Origin: Acidobacteriota bacterium
Lineage (GTDB): Bacteria; Acidobacteriota; Vicinamibacteria; Vicinamibacterales; JAFNAJ01
DNA: 57,136 nt
Reading direction: 5' to 3'
Assembly: GCA_023384575.1 (NCBI GenBank)
Contig: JAHDVP010000016.1
Span: forward strand, 1-57,136
The translations under genes were made by a program, and so were the position numbers. This document shows positions 10,725 through 18,998 of this stretch, in pieces. The notes under the pieces are model-generated. The model did not search any database and was not told the DNA's origin. It worked only from the letters and a program-made list of their open reading frames with translations. Numbering within the stretch: position 1 is the stretch's first letter; each line of letters starts with the position of its first letter.

Positions 10725-11956
10725 CGCCGCTGGCGCTCTTCCTGCTCGGTTGCGCCATGATCTACGTGGGGACGGTGCAGGCGGCCTTCAGCGCCCTGAT
10801 GCGCCTGTCGTTGCGCCTGATGGCCGAACGGGCGGGGCGGAGCGAGCTGCTCGATCACTATCTCGAGGACCCGCCGCGCCTCTTCATTCCGGCTCGGATC
10901 CTCCTTGGCCTGATGCTCGTGCTCTCGGCCGAGCTGTTCTCGCTCCAGATCGGCCTCGGCACGCTGCGCGGCATCAGCCTGGTGCTGTTCTGCCTCGCGG
11001 CCTTCGTCATCGTCTGCGAGCACCTCGTGCCGCAGCTGATTGCGAGGGGCAACCCGCAGGCGGTGCTCGAAGTGTTGCTGCCGTCGTTTCGCTGGATCGA
11101 GACGGCCGTCTCGCCGATCACCGCCCTGCTGCTGCGCGTCGCCGAACGGCGCGAGCGCGCCACCGCGTCCGGTGAGACGGGTGAGCGGGGTGACGAAGGC
11201 GTCGACGACGGCACGGCGGGACGCGAGGAGGAGCACGACGAAGCCGAGGAGCGGCGCCTGCTTCGTTCGATCGTCGATTTCGGCGACCTGCTCGTGCGCG
11301 AGGTCATGACGCCCCGTCCCGACATCGTGGCCATTCCGGCGGAGGCGACGATCGACGAGCTTCGGGCCTTCTTCCGCGAGCAGGAGTACTCGCGCATTCC
11401 CGTCTATCAGGAGAACCTCGACAACATCCTGGGCTTCGCGTTCGTCAAGGACCTGATCAAGCGGGCGGGCGAGCCCGGACTGCGCACGGCCACCGACATC
11501 ATGCGGCCGGCCTACTTCGTGCCCGAGACCAAGCGCGTACCCGAACTGCTCAAGGAGTTCCAGCAGCAGCAGGTGCAGTCGGCGATCGTCGTCGACGAGT
11601 ACGGGGGCACGGCCGGCCTCGTCAGCCTCGAGGACCTGCTGGAGGAGATCGTCGGCGAGATCCGCGACGAGTACGACGTCGAGACCGAGCCGATCGTCGA
11701 CGAGGGGGGCGGGTCGTTCGTCTTCAGTGGGAAGGTCGGCGTCGGCGACCTCGCAGAACGCCTCGGCATCGACGTGGCCGGGGCGGGCTTCGAGACCGTC
11801 GGCGGGTTCCTGCTCAGTCATCTCGGCCGGGTCCCCGGCGTCGGCGAGTCGCTGGAGATCGACGGGTTGACCGTCGAGGTCCTCGAGGCCGAGCGCCGCC
11901 GGGTGCACCGGGTTCGCGTCAGGAGGACCCAGCCGGCCGTGCCCGCCGACGTGTGA
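10721..11956 (+). CDS. CorC/HlyC-type CBS-domain transporter-associated protein
   Basis: A 411-residue member of the CNNM/CorC (hemolysin-C-like) family, implicated in Mg/Co homeostasis. The N-terminus (about 1-150) is a DUF21/CNNM membrane domain with hydrophobic stretches at 1-25, 60-80 and 85-110. An acidic linker leads to a CBS pair at about 190-320 ([15 protein letters not shown] and [19 protein letters not shown]). The C-terminal CorC_HlyC domain has [25 protein letters not shown] followed by a FAD-PCMH-like fold. It is the last gene of the phoH-ybeY unit and converges on the histidine kinase 34 bases away. Confidence 0.92.
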   Translation: MTPLALFLLGCAMIYVGTVQAAFSALMRLSLRLMAERAGRSELLDHYLEDPPRLFIPARILLGLMLVLSAELFSLQIGLGTLRGISLVLFCLAAFVIVCEHLVPQLIARGNPQAVLEVLLPSFRWIETAVSPITALLLRVAERRERATASGETGERGDEGVDDGTAGREEEHDEAEERRLLRSIVDFGDLLVREVMTPRPDIVAIPAEATIDELRAFFREQEYSRIPVYQENLDNILGFAFVKDLIKRAGEPGLRTATDIMRPAYFVPETKRVPELLKEFQQQQVQSAIVVDEYGGTAGLVSLEDLLEEIVGEIRDEYDVETEPIVDEGGGSFVFSGKVGVGDLAERLGIDVAGAGFETVGGFLLSHLGRVPGVGESLEIDGLTVEVLEAERRRVHRVRVRRTQPAVPADV

Positions 11957-11990
11957 GGCGCTCGGCTCTGGCTCGCCCGTACGGAACGCC

Positions 11991-13130
11991 TCAGCCAGGC
12001 GGCAACGCGACCCAGAACGTCGTGCCCGCCTCCTCGGTCGACGAGAACCCGATGCAGCCGCCGAGGCATCGTTCGACGAGCACGCGGGCGCTGTACGTGC
12101 CCATGCCCCGCCCACGCCCTGCCTTGGTCGAGAACGACCGCTGAAAGACCTGCAGCCGGACCGCCTCCGGCATGACCCCGACGTTGTGGACCTCGAAACG
12201 CTGCGACGTCCCGTCCCGGAAGCGGAGGCCGACGCGCCCGCCCGGCGCGCTTGCTTCGAGCGCGTTCTTCACGAGGTTGCCCAGGGCGCGGCGGAGCAGC
12301 ACCGGGTCGGCCGCCACCGTCGCGCCGTCGGGCGGCCGGTCCACGTCGAGCGTTCGACCGGCCGCGACCGGATGGTGCGCGTAGAGAGCAGCGACGTCGG
12401 CGAGTGCCGTCGCGACATCAACGACCGCGGGCCGCGCGAGGAGTTCGCCGCGCTCGGCAGCCGACAGGTCGCGGTGGGCTTCAATCTCCTCGACGACCTG
12501 GCCAGCGAGCCGGGTCGCCTCGCCGGTCATCTCGAGTGCCTGGGCCGGGGGCAGGTCGGGCAGGAGGGTGAGCAACCCGTGGAGGCCTCCGGCCGCGTTC
12601 AGCACGTCGTGGAAGAACATCCGCTCGAGCACCCGGCGTCGCTGCTCATCCGAGGTGTCTCGAAGCGCGACCAGGAGGTAGGTCGCCCCGTCGACGGCCA
12701 TCGGAGTCACCCACACCCGCAGATCGAGCGCGGCGGGCCCGCGGTCGCCCACCGCGCTGATGCGACATTCCTCGGTGGCCTGGGCATCCGTGGTCGAGGC
12801 GCGTTCGATGGCGCGCGCCGCGCCGCAGAGACGGCAGTTGGCCGTCGTCCCGCAACCGTTCGGCGCCTCGCTGGCGTGCTCGCAGGCCAGGACCTCGCCC
12901 AGTCGCTGCCCGACGAGAGCGCCCGCATCGCAGCCCAACAGGCTCGTCAGCCGGGCGTTGGCGCGCACGATCTGTCTCGCGCCGTTCAGCACGACGGCGG
13001 GCTCGGGAAAGCCCTCGAGCATCGCCGCGACCACGGCATGGCGGCCGACTTCCTGCTGCTGACGCGCGAGCACGTCCGGCCCGACGCGTTCGGCGGGCAG
13101 GTAGAGGGTCGCGGAAGCGGAGCCGGCCAT
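11991..13130 (-). CDS. PAS-domain sensor histidine kinase with a Cys cluster
   Basis: This 379-residue soluble kinase has no transmembrane segment. A PAS domain covers about 35-160 and contains C83, C93, C99 and C102 in the order C-E-H-A...G-C-G...C-x2-C-G. Four cysteines spaced like this could bind a metal or an iron-sulfur centre or act as a redox sensor. A dimerisation helix follows with FFHDVLN, H174 being the likely phospho-acceptor, then an HATPase_c domain (NLVKNALEAS N-box, GRGMGTYSAR G-box). I start at the ATG at 13130, preceded by AAGGGAA; an upstream in-frame extension is poor. No response regulator is adjacent, so the partner is unknown. Confidence 0.88.
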   Translation of the reverse strand: MAGSASATLYLPAERVGPDVLARQQQEVGRHAVVAAMLEGFPEPAVVLNGARQIVRANARLTSLLGCDAGALVGQRLGEVLACEHASEAPNGCGTTANCRLCGAARAIERASTTDAQATEECRISAVGDRGPAALDLRVWVTPMAVDGATYLLVALRDTSDEQRRRVLERMFFHDVLNAAGGLHGLLTLLPDLPPAQALEMTGEATRLAGQVVEEIEAHRDLSAAERGELLARPAVVDVATALADVAALYAHHPVAAGRTLDVDRPPDGATVAADPVLLRRALGNLVKNALEASAPGGRVGLRFRDGTSQRFEVHNVGVMPEAVRLQVFQRSFSTKAGRGRGMGTYSARVLVERCLGGCIGFSSTEEAGTTFWVALPPG

Positions 13131-13334
13131 GGGGTTCCCTTGGGCGCCGGCGGCAGACGTCGCCCGGTCCGGGCGACGTGCCGCTCGACAGGGGGATAAT
13201 CGGCCGGCGGCTTCCGGTCTTGATGGCGCCCGCAATCGGCGGCCCGCTTCGTCGTCGGGCGGGTTGCCCGGGCGCCCGACGGCGCACGCCCGCTCCGCCG
13301 CCGTCCACCGCCTGCTCTGGGAGAAGACCCGGAG

Positions 13335-15467
13335 TTACGGCCGTATCGCCGATGTCCCCGCCGTCGTGGGCGCCGGCCGATCGCCCAGGTAATGCGCGAA
13401 CCAGCTCCGAATCCGTTCGAGGCGGTCGACGAGCAGCCACGGCTCGCCCGTTCGCGACAGCCCGTGCGACGACCTGGGGTACCGGACCATCTCGACGGGG
13501 ACGCCGCGCTTCTTGAGTGCCATGAACCACTGCTCGCCGTCGGCGATGGGCGTGCGGTAGTCGTTCTCGCTGTGGATGATGAGCGTGGGGGCCGTCACGT
13601 GTTCCACGTAGCTGATCGGTGAGAGGCGGCGGTAGGTCTCGCGCTGTTCCCACGGCGTGCCCTGGAACTCGTATTCGGTGAGTCCCTGGGCATCCGACGT
13701 GCCGTACCAGCTCTCCCAGTTCGTGATCGACCGGCTCGTCACCGCCGCGGCGAACCGGTTCGTGCGCGACGTGAGCCAGTTCGTCATGAACCCGCCGTAG
13801 CTGCCGCCCGACACGCCGAGGCGCGTCGAATCGATGTCCGGGTAGCGCGCGAGGACCGTGTCGACGCCCGTCAGGAAGTCCTCCTGGTCCATCTCGCCCC
13901 AGCGGCCCCGCGTGGCGTACATGAACGAGTGCCCGTACCCCGACGATCCGCGAGGATTCGGGTAGAGCACGAAGAAGCCGGCGTTCGACAGGACGTGGAA
14001 CGTGCGGAAGTAGGTGTTGCCGTAGGCGCCGTGCGGTCCGCCATGGATCTTCAGGACGAGCGGGTACTTCGTGCCCGGCTGGTACCCGACGGGCTTCATG
14101 AGCCACCCTTCGACGGTTGAACCGTCGGCCACGCGCCACGTGACGCGCTCGACGGGCTCTCGGTGTACACCGGCCAGCCACGCGTCGTTGAACGACGAGA
14201 CGCGTGCCTCGGCCGAGCCGTCGGCCCGTGCGACGAACACCTCGGCCGGCGTACGGACGTCGGTCGCCGCGTAGGCGAGCAGGCGGCCGTCGTCGGTCGT
14301 CGAGACCGACGCGAGCTGGCGCTCGCCCGAGGTGACCTGGCGCGGCGCGCCGTCGAGTGCGACTTCGAAGAGGTGAACGTCGCCGCCGACCTCGGCGGTG
14401 AACCGAATCGCGTCGTCCGGGGTCCATCGAGGGGTGCCGGGCACGAGATCCCACCGGGCGGTGAGGTTGCGCGGGGCCCCGGCAAAGGCGCCGTCAGCGG
14501 CGAGGTCGACGACCATGAGGTCGGTGGGCGTGCCGCGACCCTCGTTGAACAGGAAGGCGAGGCGGCGTCCGTCGCGCGAGATGGCGGCGGCCCGCTCGGC
14601 CCCCGGGCCTGGCGTGAGGCGGCGAGGTTCGCCGCCGTCGCGTGAGACCACGAAGAGGTCGGCCGTCGGTTCGACCGATCGTTCGTCGTCCTGGGCCGGA
14701 TCGCCGCCGAAGAAGACCAGGCGTCCATCGGCCGACCACACCGGGTTGCCGACGTCGAAGGGCAGCGAGGTGAGCTGCACCGCCTCGCCACCGGTGGCGG
14801 CCACGACGAAGAGCTGCGTCTTGGGGCGCGTCGACGGGTGCGGGAGGAAACTCAGCGTGCCGTCGCGCTTGAGGCGCATCGAGGTGACGACCCGACCGTC
14901 GAACCGGGTGGCATCGAGCGTCGTGGTCACGGCGTCGGGTGCGATCCAGCCGTCGCGGTTCGCGCGGCGCCCCGAGCCCTCGGGTCGATCTTCGTCTTCC
15001 TCGTCGTCACGCGGCGCCTTCGTGAAGGCGATCCAGCGGCCGTCCGGGGACCACACGGGCGCGCCGGCCACGCCGTCGACGTGGTAGGCCTCGCCGCCCG
15101 GCGCGGCCACCCGCGCGAACCACGTCGTGTTGGGGTCCTTCCCGCGCTTCGACGTGAACGAGACGACCGAGCCATCCGGCGACCAGCGCGGGCCGTGCGA
15201 GTCCTCGGTGGGGTCGGTGAAGCGGAACGGCTCGCCAGAGGGGCGGCCGTTGGCGAGCGGTGCCATCCAGACCTCGCGGTGACGCCGGTTCTCGGCCTCC
15301 ACCACCGTCGTCACCGTGAACGCGACGAGGCGGCCATCGGGCGCGACGGCGACATCGCTGACGCCGATCTCCTTGTAGAAGTCGGCAGGTTCGACCCCGC
15401 GGAGCTGAGCCGACGCCGTGGTGGCGACGAGGGAACACACGAACGCAAGGGCGAGAAGTCGGCGCAT
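13335..15467 (-). CDS. secreted S9-family prolyl oligopeptidase-like serine peptidase
   Basis: This 710-residue exported peptidase begins with a signal peptide, about 1-20, ending ASA before Q21. A WD40/TolB-like beta-propeller region (about 30-430) contains repeated SPDGxxVxF and W(S/T)PDG units. The C-terminal alpha/beta-hydrolase domain carries the catalytic triad S556 (GGSYGG), D636 (SENDYRTP) and H668 (SSHGLSR). The family cleaves oligopeptides, as dipeptidyl- or acylaminoacyl-peptidases; the exact specificity cannot be read. The site is periplasmic or extracellular. It is transcribed towards the histidine kinase with a 204-base gap. Confidence 0.94.
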   Translation of the reverse strand: MRRLLALAFVCSLVATTASAQLRGVEPADFYKEIGVSDVAVAPDGRLVAFTVTTVVEAENRRHREVWMAPLANGRPSGEPFRFTDPTEDSHGPRWSPDGSVVSFTSKRGKDPNTTWFARVAAPGGEAYHVDGVAGAPVWSPDGRWIAFTKAPRDDEEDEDRPEGSGRRANRDGWIAPDAVTTTLDATRFDGRVVTSMRLKRDGTLSFLPHPSTRPKTQLFVVAATGGEAVQLTSLPFDVGNPVWSADGRLVFFGGDPAQDDERSVEPTADLFVVSRDGGEPRRLTPGPGAERAAAISRDGRRLAFLFNEGRGTPTDLMVVDLAADGAFAGAPRNLTARWDLVPGTPRWTPDDAIRFTAEVGGDVHLFEVALDGAPRQVTSGERQLASVSTTDDGRLLAYAATDVRTPAEVFVARADGSAEARVSSFNDAWLAGVHREPVERVTWRVADGSTVEGWLMKPVGYQPGTKYPLVLKIHGGPHGAYGNTYFRTFHVLSNAGFFVLYPNPRGSSGYGHSFMYATRGRWGEMDQEDFLTGVDTVLARYPDIDSTRLGVSGGSYGGFMTNWLTSRTNRFAAAVTSRSITNWESWYGTSDAQGLTEYEFQGTPWEQRETYRRLSPISYVEHVTAPTLIIHSENDYRTPIADGEQWFMALKKRGVPVEMVRYPRSSHGLSRTGEPWLLVDRLERIRSWFAHYLGDRPAPTTAGTSAIRP

Positions 15468-15545
15468 TGCGGGGGCCTCCTGGGGAACGGGAACCCCCGG
15501 ATGCTACCCGACCCCGACCACCCTGTCGAGTAGGGGCAGGCCGTG

Positions 15546-15570
15546 CAGGGCAGGCCGTGCGCCTGCCCTG
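15546..15570 (-). terminator. strong hairpin downstream of the RsbRD-N-like gene
   Basis: A perfect 10-bp stem (15546-15555 with 15561-15570) closes a 5-base loop between the stop at 15646 and the S9 peptidase start at 15467. The position fits termination of the minus-strand gene at 15646-16155, but no U-tract follows, so it could also be a processing or insulating hairpin. Confidence 0.4.
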
Positions 15571-15645
15571 GGCAGAGACCGGCTGCCTGCCTGCGCCAGC
15601 CCTCGGGCCGTTGGCTGGCCGTCGCCCGCCGACGGTCGGTTGGCG

Positions 15646-16155
15646 CTACGGCACCCAGCCCATGTGGGTGGGCTTCAGTTCGCCGAGTTCCGGGCCTGGC
15701 GAACGCTCGGCGCCCTTGGCATGGCGCTCGCGGGCGGCATCGTGGCCTCGGACCATCGCGTGCAGCACCCTGTCGAAGAACTTGCCGACCATCGCGTCGA
15801 TTTCCATCTCGGCGTGGATCTCGACCGCGGACGCGAGGCTGCTCACCTGCTTCGTGTGGCCGCGAAGCTCCCGCTTGGCGAGGATCACCGCGTAGACCAT
15901 CTCGGCGACGGGGATCTGCTCGTGGAACCGCTCCGCGCCGATCGGCCCGAAGTAGGCGTCGACCTCCGCTTCGGTCCGTCCGGCGAGCCAGCTCCCCAGG
16001 TTCTGGTAGACGGCCAGCAGGTGGCGACTCAGGGTGTGCCGATCGAGGCGCTGATACGAAGGGGTGTGAGGGTCGTGCTGCAGCCGCTCGGCGAGATCGC
16101 TGGCCAATTTGTCGGCGCGCAGCTCGACTTGGCGAACCAGATGAGGCGACAGCAT
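15646..16155 (-). CDS. RsbRD N-terminal-like (globin-fold sensor-like) protein
   Basis: A 169-residue soluble all-helical protein. The segment RLDRHTLSRHLLAVYQNLGSW, then AEVDAYFGPIGAERFHEQIP and VAEMVYAVILAKREL, resembles the RsbRD_N domain found at the N-terminus of stressosome proteins and some histidine kinases. This is recognition by pattern, not by search. It stands alone without a STAS or kinase domain. The ATG at 16155 is preceded by AAGGAG; an in-frame upstream ATG at 16203 is less likely. It is divergent from cydA, with a promoter candidate at 16194-16222. A role as an independent sensor or partner of a kinase is inference. Confidence 0.6.
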   Translation of the reverse strand: MLSPHLVRQVELRADKLASDLAERLQHDPHTPSYQRLDRHTLSRHLLAVYQNLGSWLAGRTEAEVDAYFGPIGAERFHEQIPVAEMVYAVILAKRELRGHTKQVSSLASAVEIHAEMEIDAMVGKFFDRVLHAMVRGHDAARERHAKGAERSPGPELGELKPTHMGWVP

Positions 16156-16508
16156 CGACCTCTCCTTTCCGCCGGGGGACATCGAACACCTTGACGATAC
16201 CACCGAGGGCGTTCGGTGTCACGGACGGGTCGGCCGTCCAGACCCGGGGAGCTCCGCGTCCTCGACCCGACCGACGCTCGGGCCTGTCGTGCCGGGATTC
16301 CGGCAGCGAGGAGGCCGCCGGGGTCGACCCACCTCGCGGGCGTTCCGGCGGCGCCATCGGCAGCGACCGGAACCGCCCGTCATCTCAATCGCCATCAACC
16401 GATTAGCGGCCCTGAACGTGCGGCCTGGCGCGGCGGGCCGCTCGGGCACGGGACTTGCGACCTTCGGGCATCGGGCGAAGTCCGCCATCCCAACGGAGTC
16501 ACGACTTC
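16156..16508. other. 353-base divergent intergenic region before cydA
   Basis: This gap separates the minus-strand RsbRD-N-like gene from cydA. It holds the minus-strand promoter candidate at 16194-16222. I could not find a convincing plus-strand promoter for cydA, nor a clear FNR, ArcA or Rex operator. No gene is apparent. Confidence 0.5.
16194..16222 (-). promoter_or_regulatory. candidate promoter for the RsbRD-N-like gene
   Basis: On the minus strand GTGACA (16217-16222) is spaced 17 bases from TATCGT (16194-16199), giving a leader of about 33 bases with the AAGGAG ribosome site before ATG 16155. Confidence 0.45.
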
Positions 16509-17906
16509 ATGGACGCACTGGACCTGGCGCGCTGGCAGTTCGGGGTCACGACGGTCTACCACTTCTTCTTCGTACCGCTCACCTTGGGCCTCGTCTGGGT
16601 GGTGGCCATCCTCCACACCGCCTGGGTCGTGACGGGGCAGGACGTCTACAAGCGGATGACGAAGTTCTGGGGCAAGCTCTTCCTCATCAATTTCGCCATG
16701 GGGGTCGTGACCGGCATCGTGCAGGAGTTCCAGTTCGGCATGAACTGGTCCGAGTACTCCCGCTACGTCGGCGACGTCTTCGGCGCACCCCTCGCCATCG
16801 AAGCTCTGCTCGCGTTCTTCCTCGAGTCGACTTTCCTCGGCATCTGGATCTTCGGGTGGGACAAGCTGCCGAAGAAGGTACATCTCGCGTCGATCTGGCT
16901 CGTGGCGGTCGGCTCGAATCTCTCGGCCTACTGGATTCTCGTGGCCAACTCCTTCATGCAGCAGCCGATGGGCTACGTGCTGCGCAACGGCCGCGCGGAG
17001 ATGGAGAGTTTCTGGACGCTCATCACGAATCCGCACGTCTTCGTCCAGTTCCCGCACGTGATCGCGGGCGCCATGGCCACCGCGGGCTTCTTCGTGCTCG
17101 GGATCAGCGCCTGGCACCTGCTGCGGACGCGCGACGAGGAGAACCGCGACGCCTTCCGCCGCTCGTTCCGGTTCGGCGGCGTGTACGCGCTGGTGGCGAC
17201 GATCGCCGTCATGGCGGTCGGGCACACGCAGGCGCAGTACATGATGAAGGTCCAGCCGATGAAGATGGCCGCGGCGGAGGCCCTGTGGGAGACCGAGAAC
17301 CCCGCCGCCATGTCGCTCTTCACCTGGGGTGACGAGCCCCAGCGCCGCGACGTCTTCGCGGTGAAGGTGCCGGGACTGCTCAGCTTCCTCGCGTACAACC
17401 GTTTCGATGGCGAGGTGAAGGGGATCAAGGAGCTCGACGCGATGTACCAGGCCCAGTACGGGCCGGGCAGCTACGCGCCGCCCGTGAAGTGGACCTACTG
17501 GACGTTCCGCCTGATGGTGGGCGCCGGCGTGCTGATGCTGCTCTTCGGCGCCTGGGCGGTCTTCACCATCGTCCGCGAGCGCTTCGAGCAGCGACCGCTC
17601 ATGCTGCGCCTGCTCGTCTGGGCGATCGCGCTGCCGTACATCGCCAACTCCACCGGCTGGATCTTCACCGAGATCGGGCGCCAGCCCTGGATCGTGTACG
17701 GACTCCAGAAGACGGCCGACGCCGTCTCACCCACGGTCACCGCCGCCGAGGTGGCCTTCTCGCTCTTCGTCTTCACCGCGCTCTACGGGGCGCTGATGGG
17801 CGCCGATATCTACCTGCTGCGCAAGTACGCGAAGGCGGGTATCACCAACCCCGACCTCCACGGCGCCGTGGACGTCGAGCCGATGACCGAGCCGGTTCGC
17901 CTCTGA
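16509..17906 (+). CDS. cydA: cytochrome bd ubiquinol oxidase subunit I
   Basis: CydA is the haem-bearing, quinol-oxidising subunit of the high-affinity terminal oxidase cytochrome bd in the inner membrane. The 465-residue protein begins MDALDLARWQFG, with H18 in TTVYHFFF as the expected haem b595 ligand and the NPHVFVQFPHV segment holding the haem b558 histidine. About nine membrane helices can be traced. The GRQPW signature follows GWIFTEI. It is shorter than the 522-residue E. coli form, consistent with a short Q-loop (CIO-like or common bd type). The ATG at 16509 is preceded by GGAG. cydB follows after 12 bases. Confidence 0.96.
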   Translation: MDALDLARWQFGVTTVYHFFFVPLTLGLVWVVAILHTAWVVTGQDVYKRMTKFWGKLFLINFAMGVVTGIVQEFQFGMNWSEYSRYVGDVFGAPLAIEALLAFFLESTFLGIWIFGWDKLPKKVHLASIWLVAVGSNLSAYWILVANSFMQQPMGYVLRNGRAEMESFWTLITNPHVFVQFPHVIAGAMATAGFFVLGISAWHLLRTRDEENRDAFRRSFRFGGVYALVATIAVMAVGHTQAQYMMKVQPMKMAAAEALWETENPAAMSLFTWGDEPQRRDVFAVKVPGLLSFLAYNRFDGEVKGIKELDAMYQAQYGPGSYAPPVKWTYWTFRLMVGAGVLMLLFGAWAVFTIVRERFEQRPLMLRLLVWAIALPYIANSTGWIFTEIGRQPWIVYGLQKTADAVSPTVTAAEVAFSLFVFTALYGALMGADIYLLRKYAKAGITNPDLHGAVDVEPMTEPVRL

Positions 17907-17918
17907 GGAGCACGCGTC

Positions 17919-18938
17919 ATGGCCATGGACCTCAACACGCTCTGGTTCGTCCTCATCGCCGTCCTCTTCATCGGCTTCTTCGTCCTCGAGGGGTTCGACT
18001 TCGGCGTCGGCATCCTCCTGCCGTTCCTCGGTCACGACGACGGCGAACGCCGGCGCATCATCAACACCGTGGGCCCGTTCTGGGACGGCAACGAGGTGTG
18101 GATCCTCACGGCGGGCGGCGCGATGTTCGCGGCGTTCCCGCACTGGTACGCCACGCTCTTCAGCGGGTTCTATCTCGCGCTGCTGCTCATGCTCGTCGCG
18201 ATGATCGTGCGCGGCGTGGCCTTCGAGTTCCGCAGCAAGGACAAGCACCCGACGTGGCGCCTGACGTGGGACTGGATGCTCTTCGTCGGCAGCGCCGTGC
18301 CGGCCCTGCTCTGGGGCGTGGCGCTCGGCAACCTGCTGATGGGCGTGCCCATCGACGCCGACAAGCACTACGTCGGCGGCTTCTTCGATCTGCTCGGGCC
18401 CTACACGCTCGTGTGCGGCCTCACGTCGCTCGCCGTCTTCACGACGCACGGCGCGATCTTCCTCCACCTCAAGAGCACCGACCCGATCAAGGCGCGCGCG
18501 ATGCGGGTCATCAGGACCGTCGGTCCCGGGGCCACCGTGCTCGTCGGCTTCTTCGTCGTCGCCACCTATCTCTGGACCGACGCCTTCGCAGGCCTGGGGG
18601 TCAACCCGGGGCTCGTGCCGGTCTTCGCGATTGGCGCGATGCTCGCGGCCGGCGCCTTCGTGCACCGGGAGCGCATGGGGTGGGCGTTTGGCATGACGTG
18701 CGCCGCGATGGCGCTCGCGGTCCTCACGATCTTCCTGTCGCTCTACCCGCGGGTGATGGTGTCGAGCCTCGACCCGGAGTGGAGCCTGACGATCTACAAT
18801 GCCTCGTCCACCCCGTACACGCTGGGCGTGATGAGCGTCGTCGCGCTCGTCTTCGTGCCGATCGTACTGCTCTACCAGGGCTGGACCTACTGGGTGTTCC
18901 GTCATCGGGTCACCGCGGAGACGAAGCTGGAGTACTGA
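17919..18938 (+). CDS. cydB: cytochrome bd ubiquinol oxidase subunit II
   Basis: This 339-residue subunit is the CydA partner, needed for oxidase assembly and oxygen access. It starts MAMDLNTLWFVLIA and has the typical FFVLEGFDFGVGILLP and GPFWDGNEVWILTAGGAMFAAFP segments, with about eight or nine membrane helices. It is short and complete and begins 12 bases after cydA. The next gene, cydD, is separated by the inverted heptamer array (18937-18994). In the window the four cyd genes are contiguous, so the whole bd oxidase and its assembly transporter can be made from one locus. Confidence 0.96.
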   Translation: MAMDLNTLWFVLIAVLFIGFFVLEGFDFGVGILLPFLGHDDGERRRIINTVGPFWDGNEVWILTAGGAMFAAFPHWYATLFSGFYLALLLMLVAMIVRGVAFEFRSKDKHPTWRLTWDWMLFVGSAVPALLWGVALGNLLMGVPIDADKHYVGGFFDLLGPYTLVCGLTSLAVFTTHGAIFLHLKSTDPIKARAMRVIRTVGPGATVLVGFFVVATYLWTDAFAGLGVNPGLVPVFAIGAMLAAGAFVHRERMGWAFGMTCAAMALAVLTIFLSLYPRVMVSSLDPEWSLTIYNASSTPYTLGVMSVVALVFVPIVLLYQGWTYWVFRHRVTAETKLEY

Positions 18939-18994
18939 CAGGCTGCAGGCGACAGGCGACAGGCGACAGGCTGCAGGCGACAGGCTGCCGGCTG
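18937..18994 (-). repeat. tandem heptamer array (inverted) between cydB and cydD
   Basis: Eight 7-base units ACAGGCG, ACAGGCT or GCAGGCG fill the 60-base gap and run over the cydB stop. Read on the minus strand they are the same CGCCTGT/AGCCTGT unit as at 7307-7374. The array leaves cydD without a recognisable ribosome site. Confidence 0.85.
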
Positions 18995-18998
18995 ACTC

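Noticed and set aside
16385-16398. FNR-like site upstream of cydA
   Set aside because: The minus-strand TTGAT-GGCG-ATTGA matches only one half site; two mismatches in the other half and no promoter geometry.
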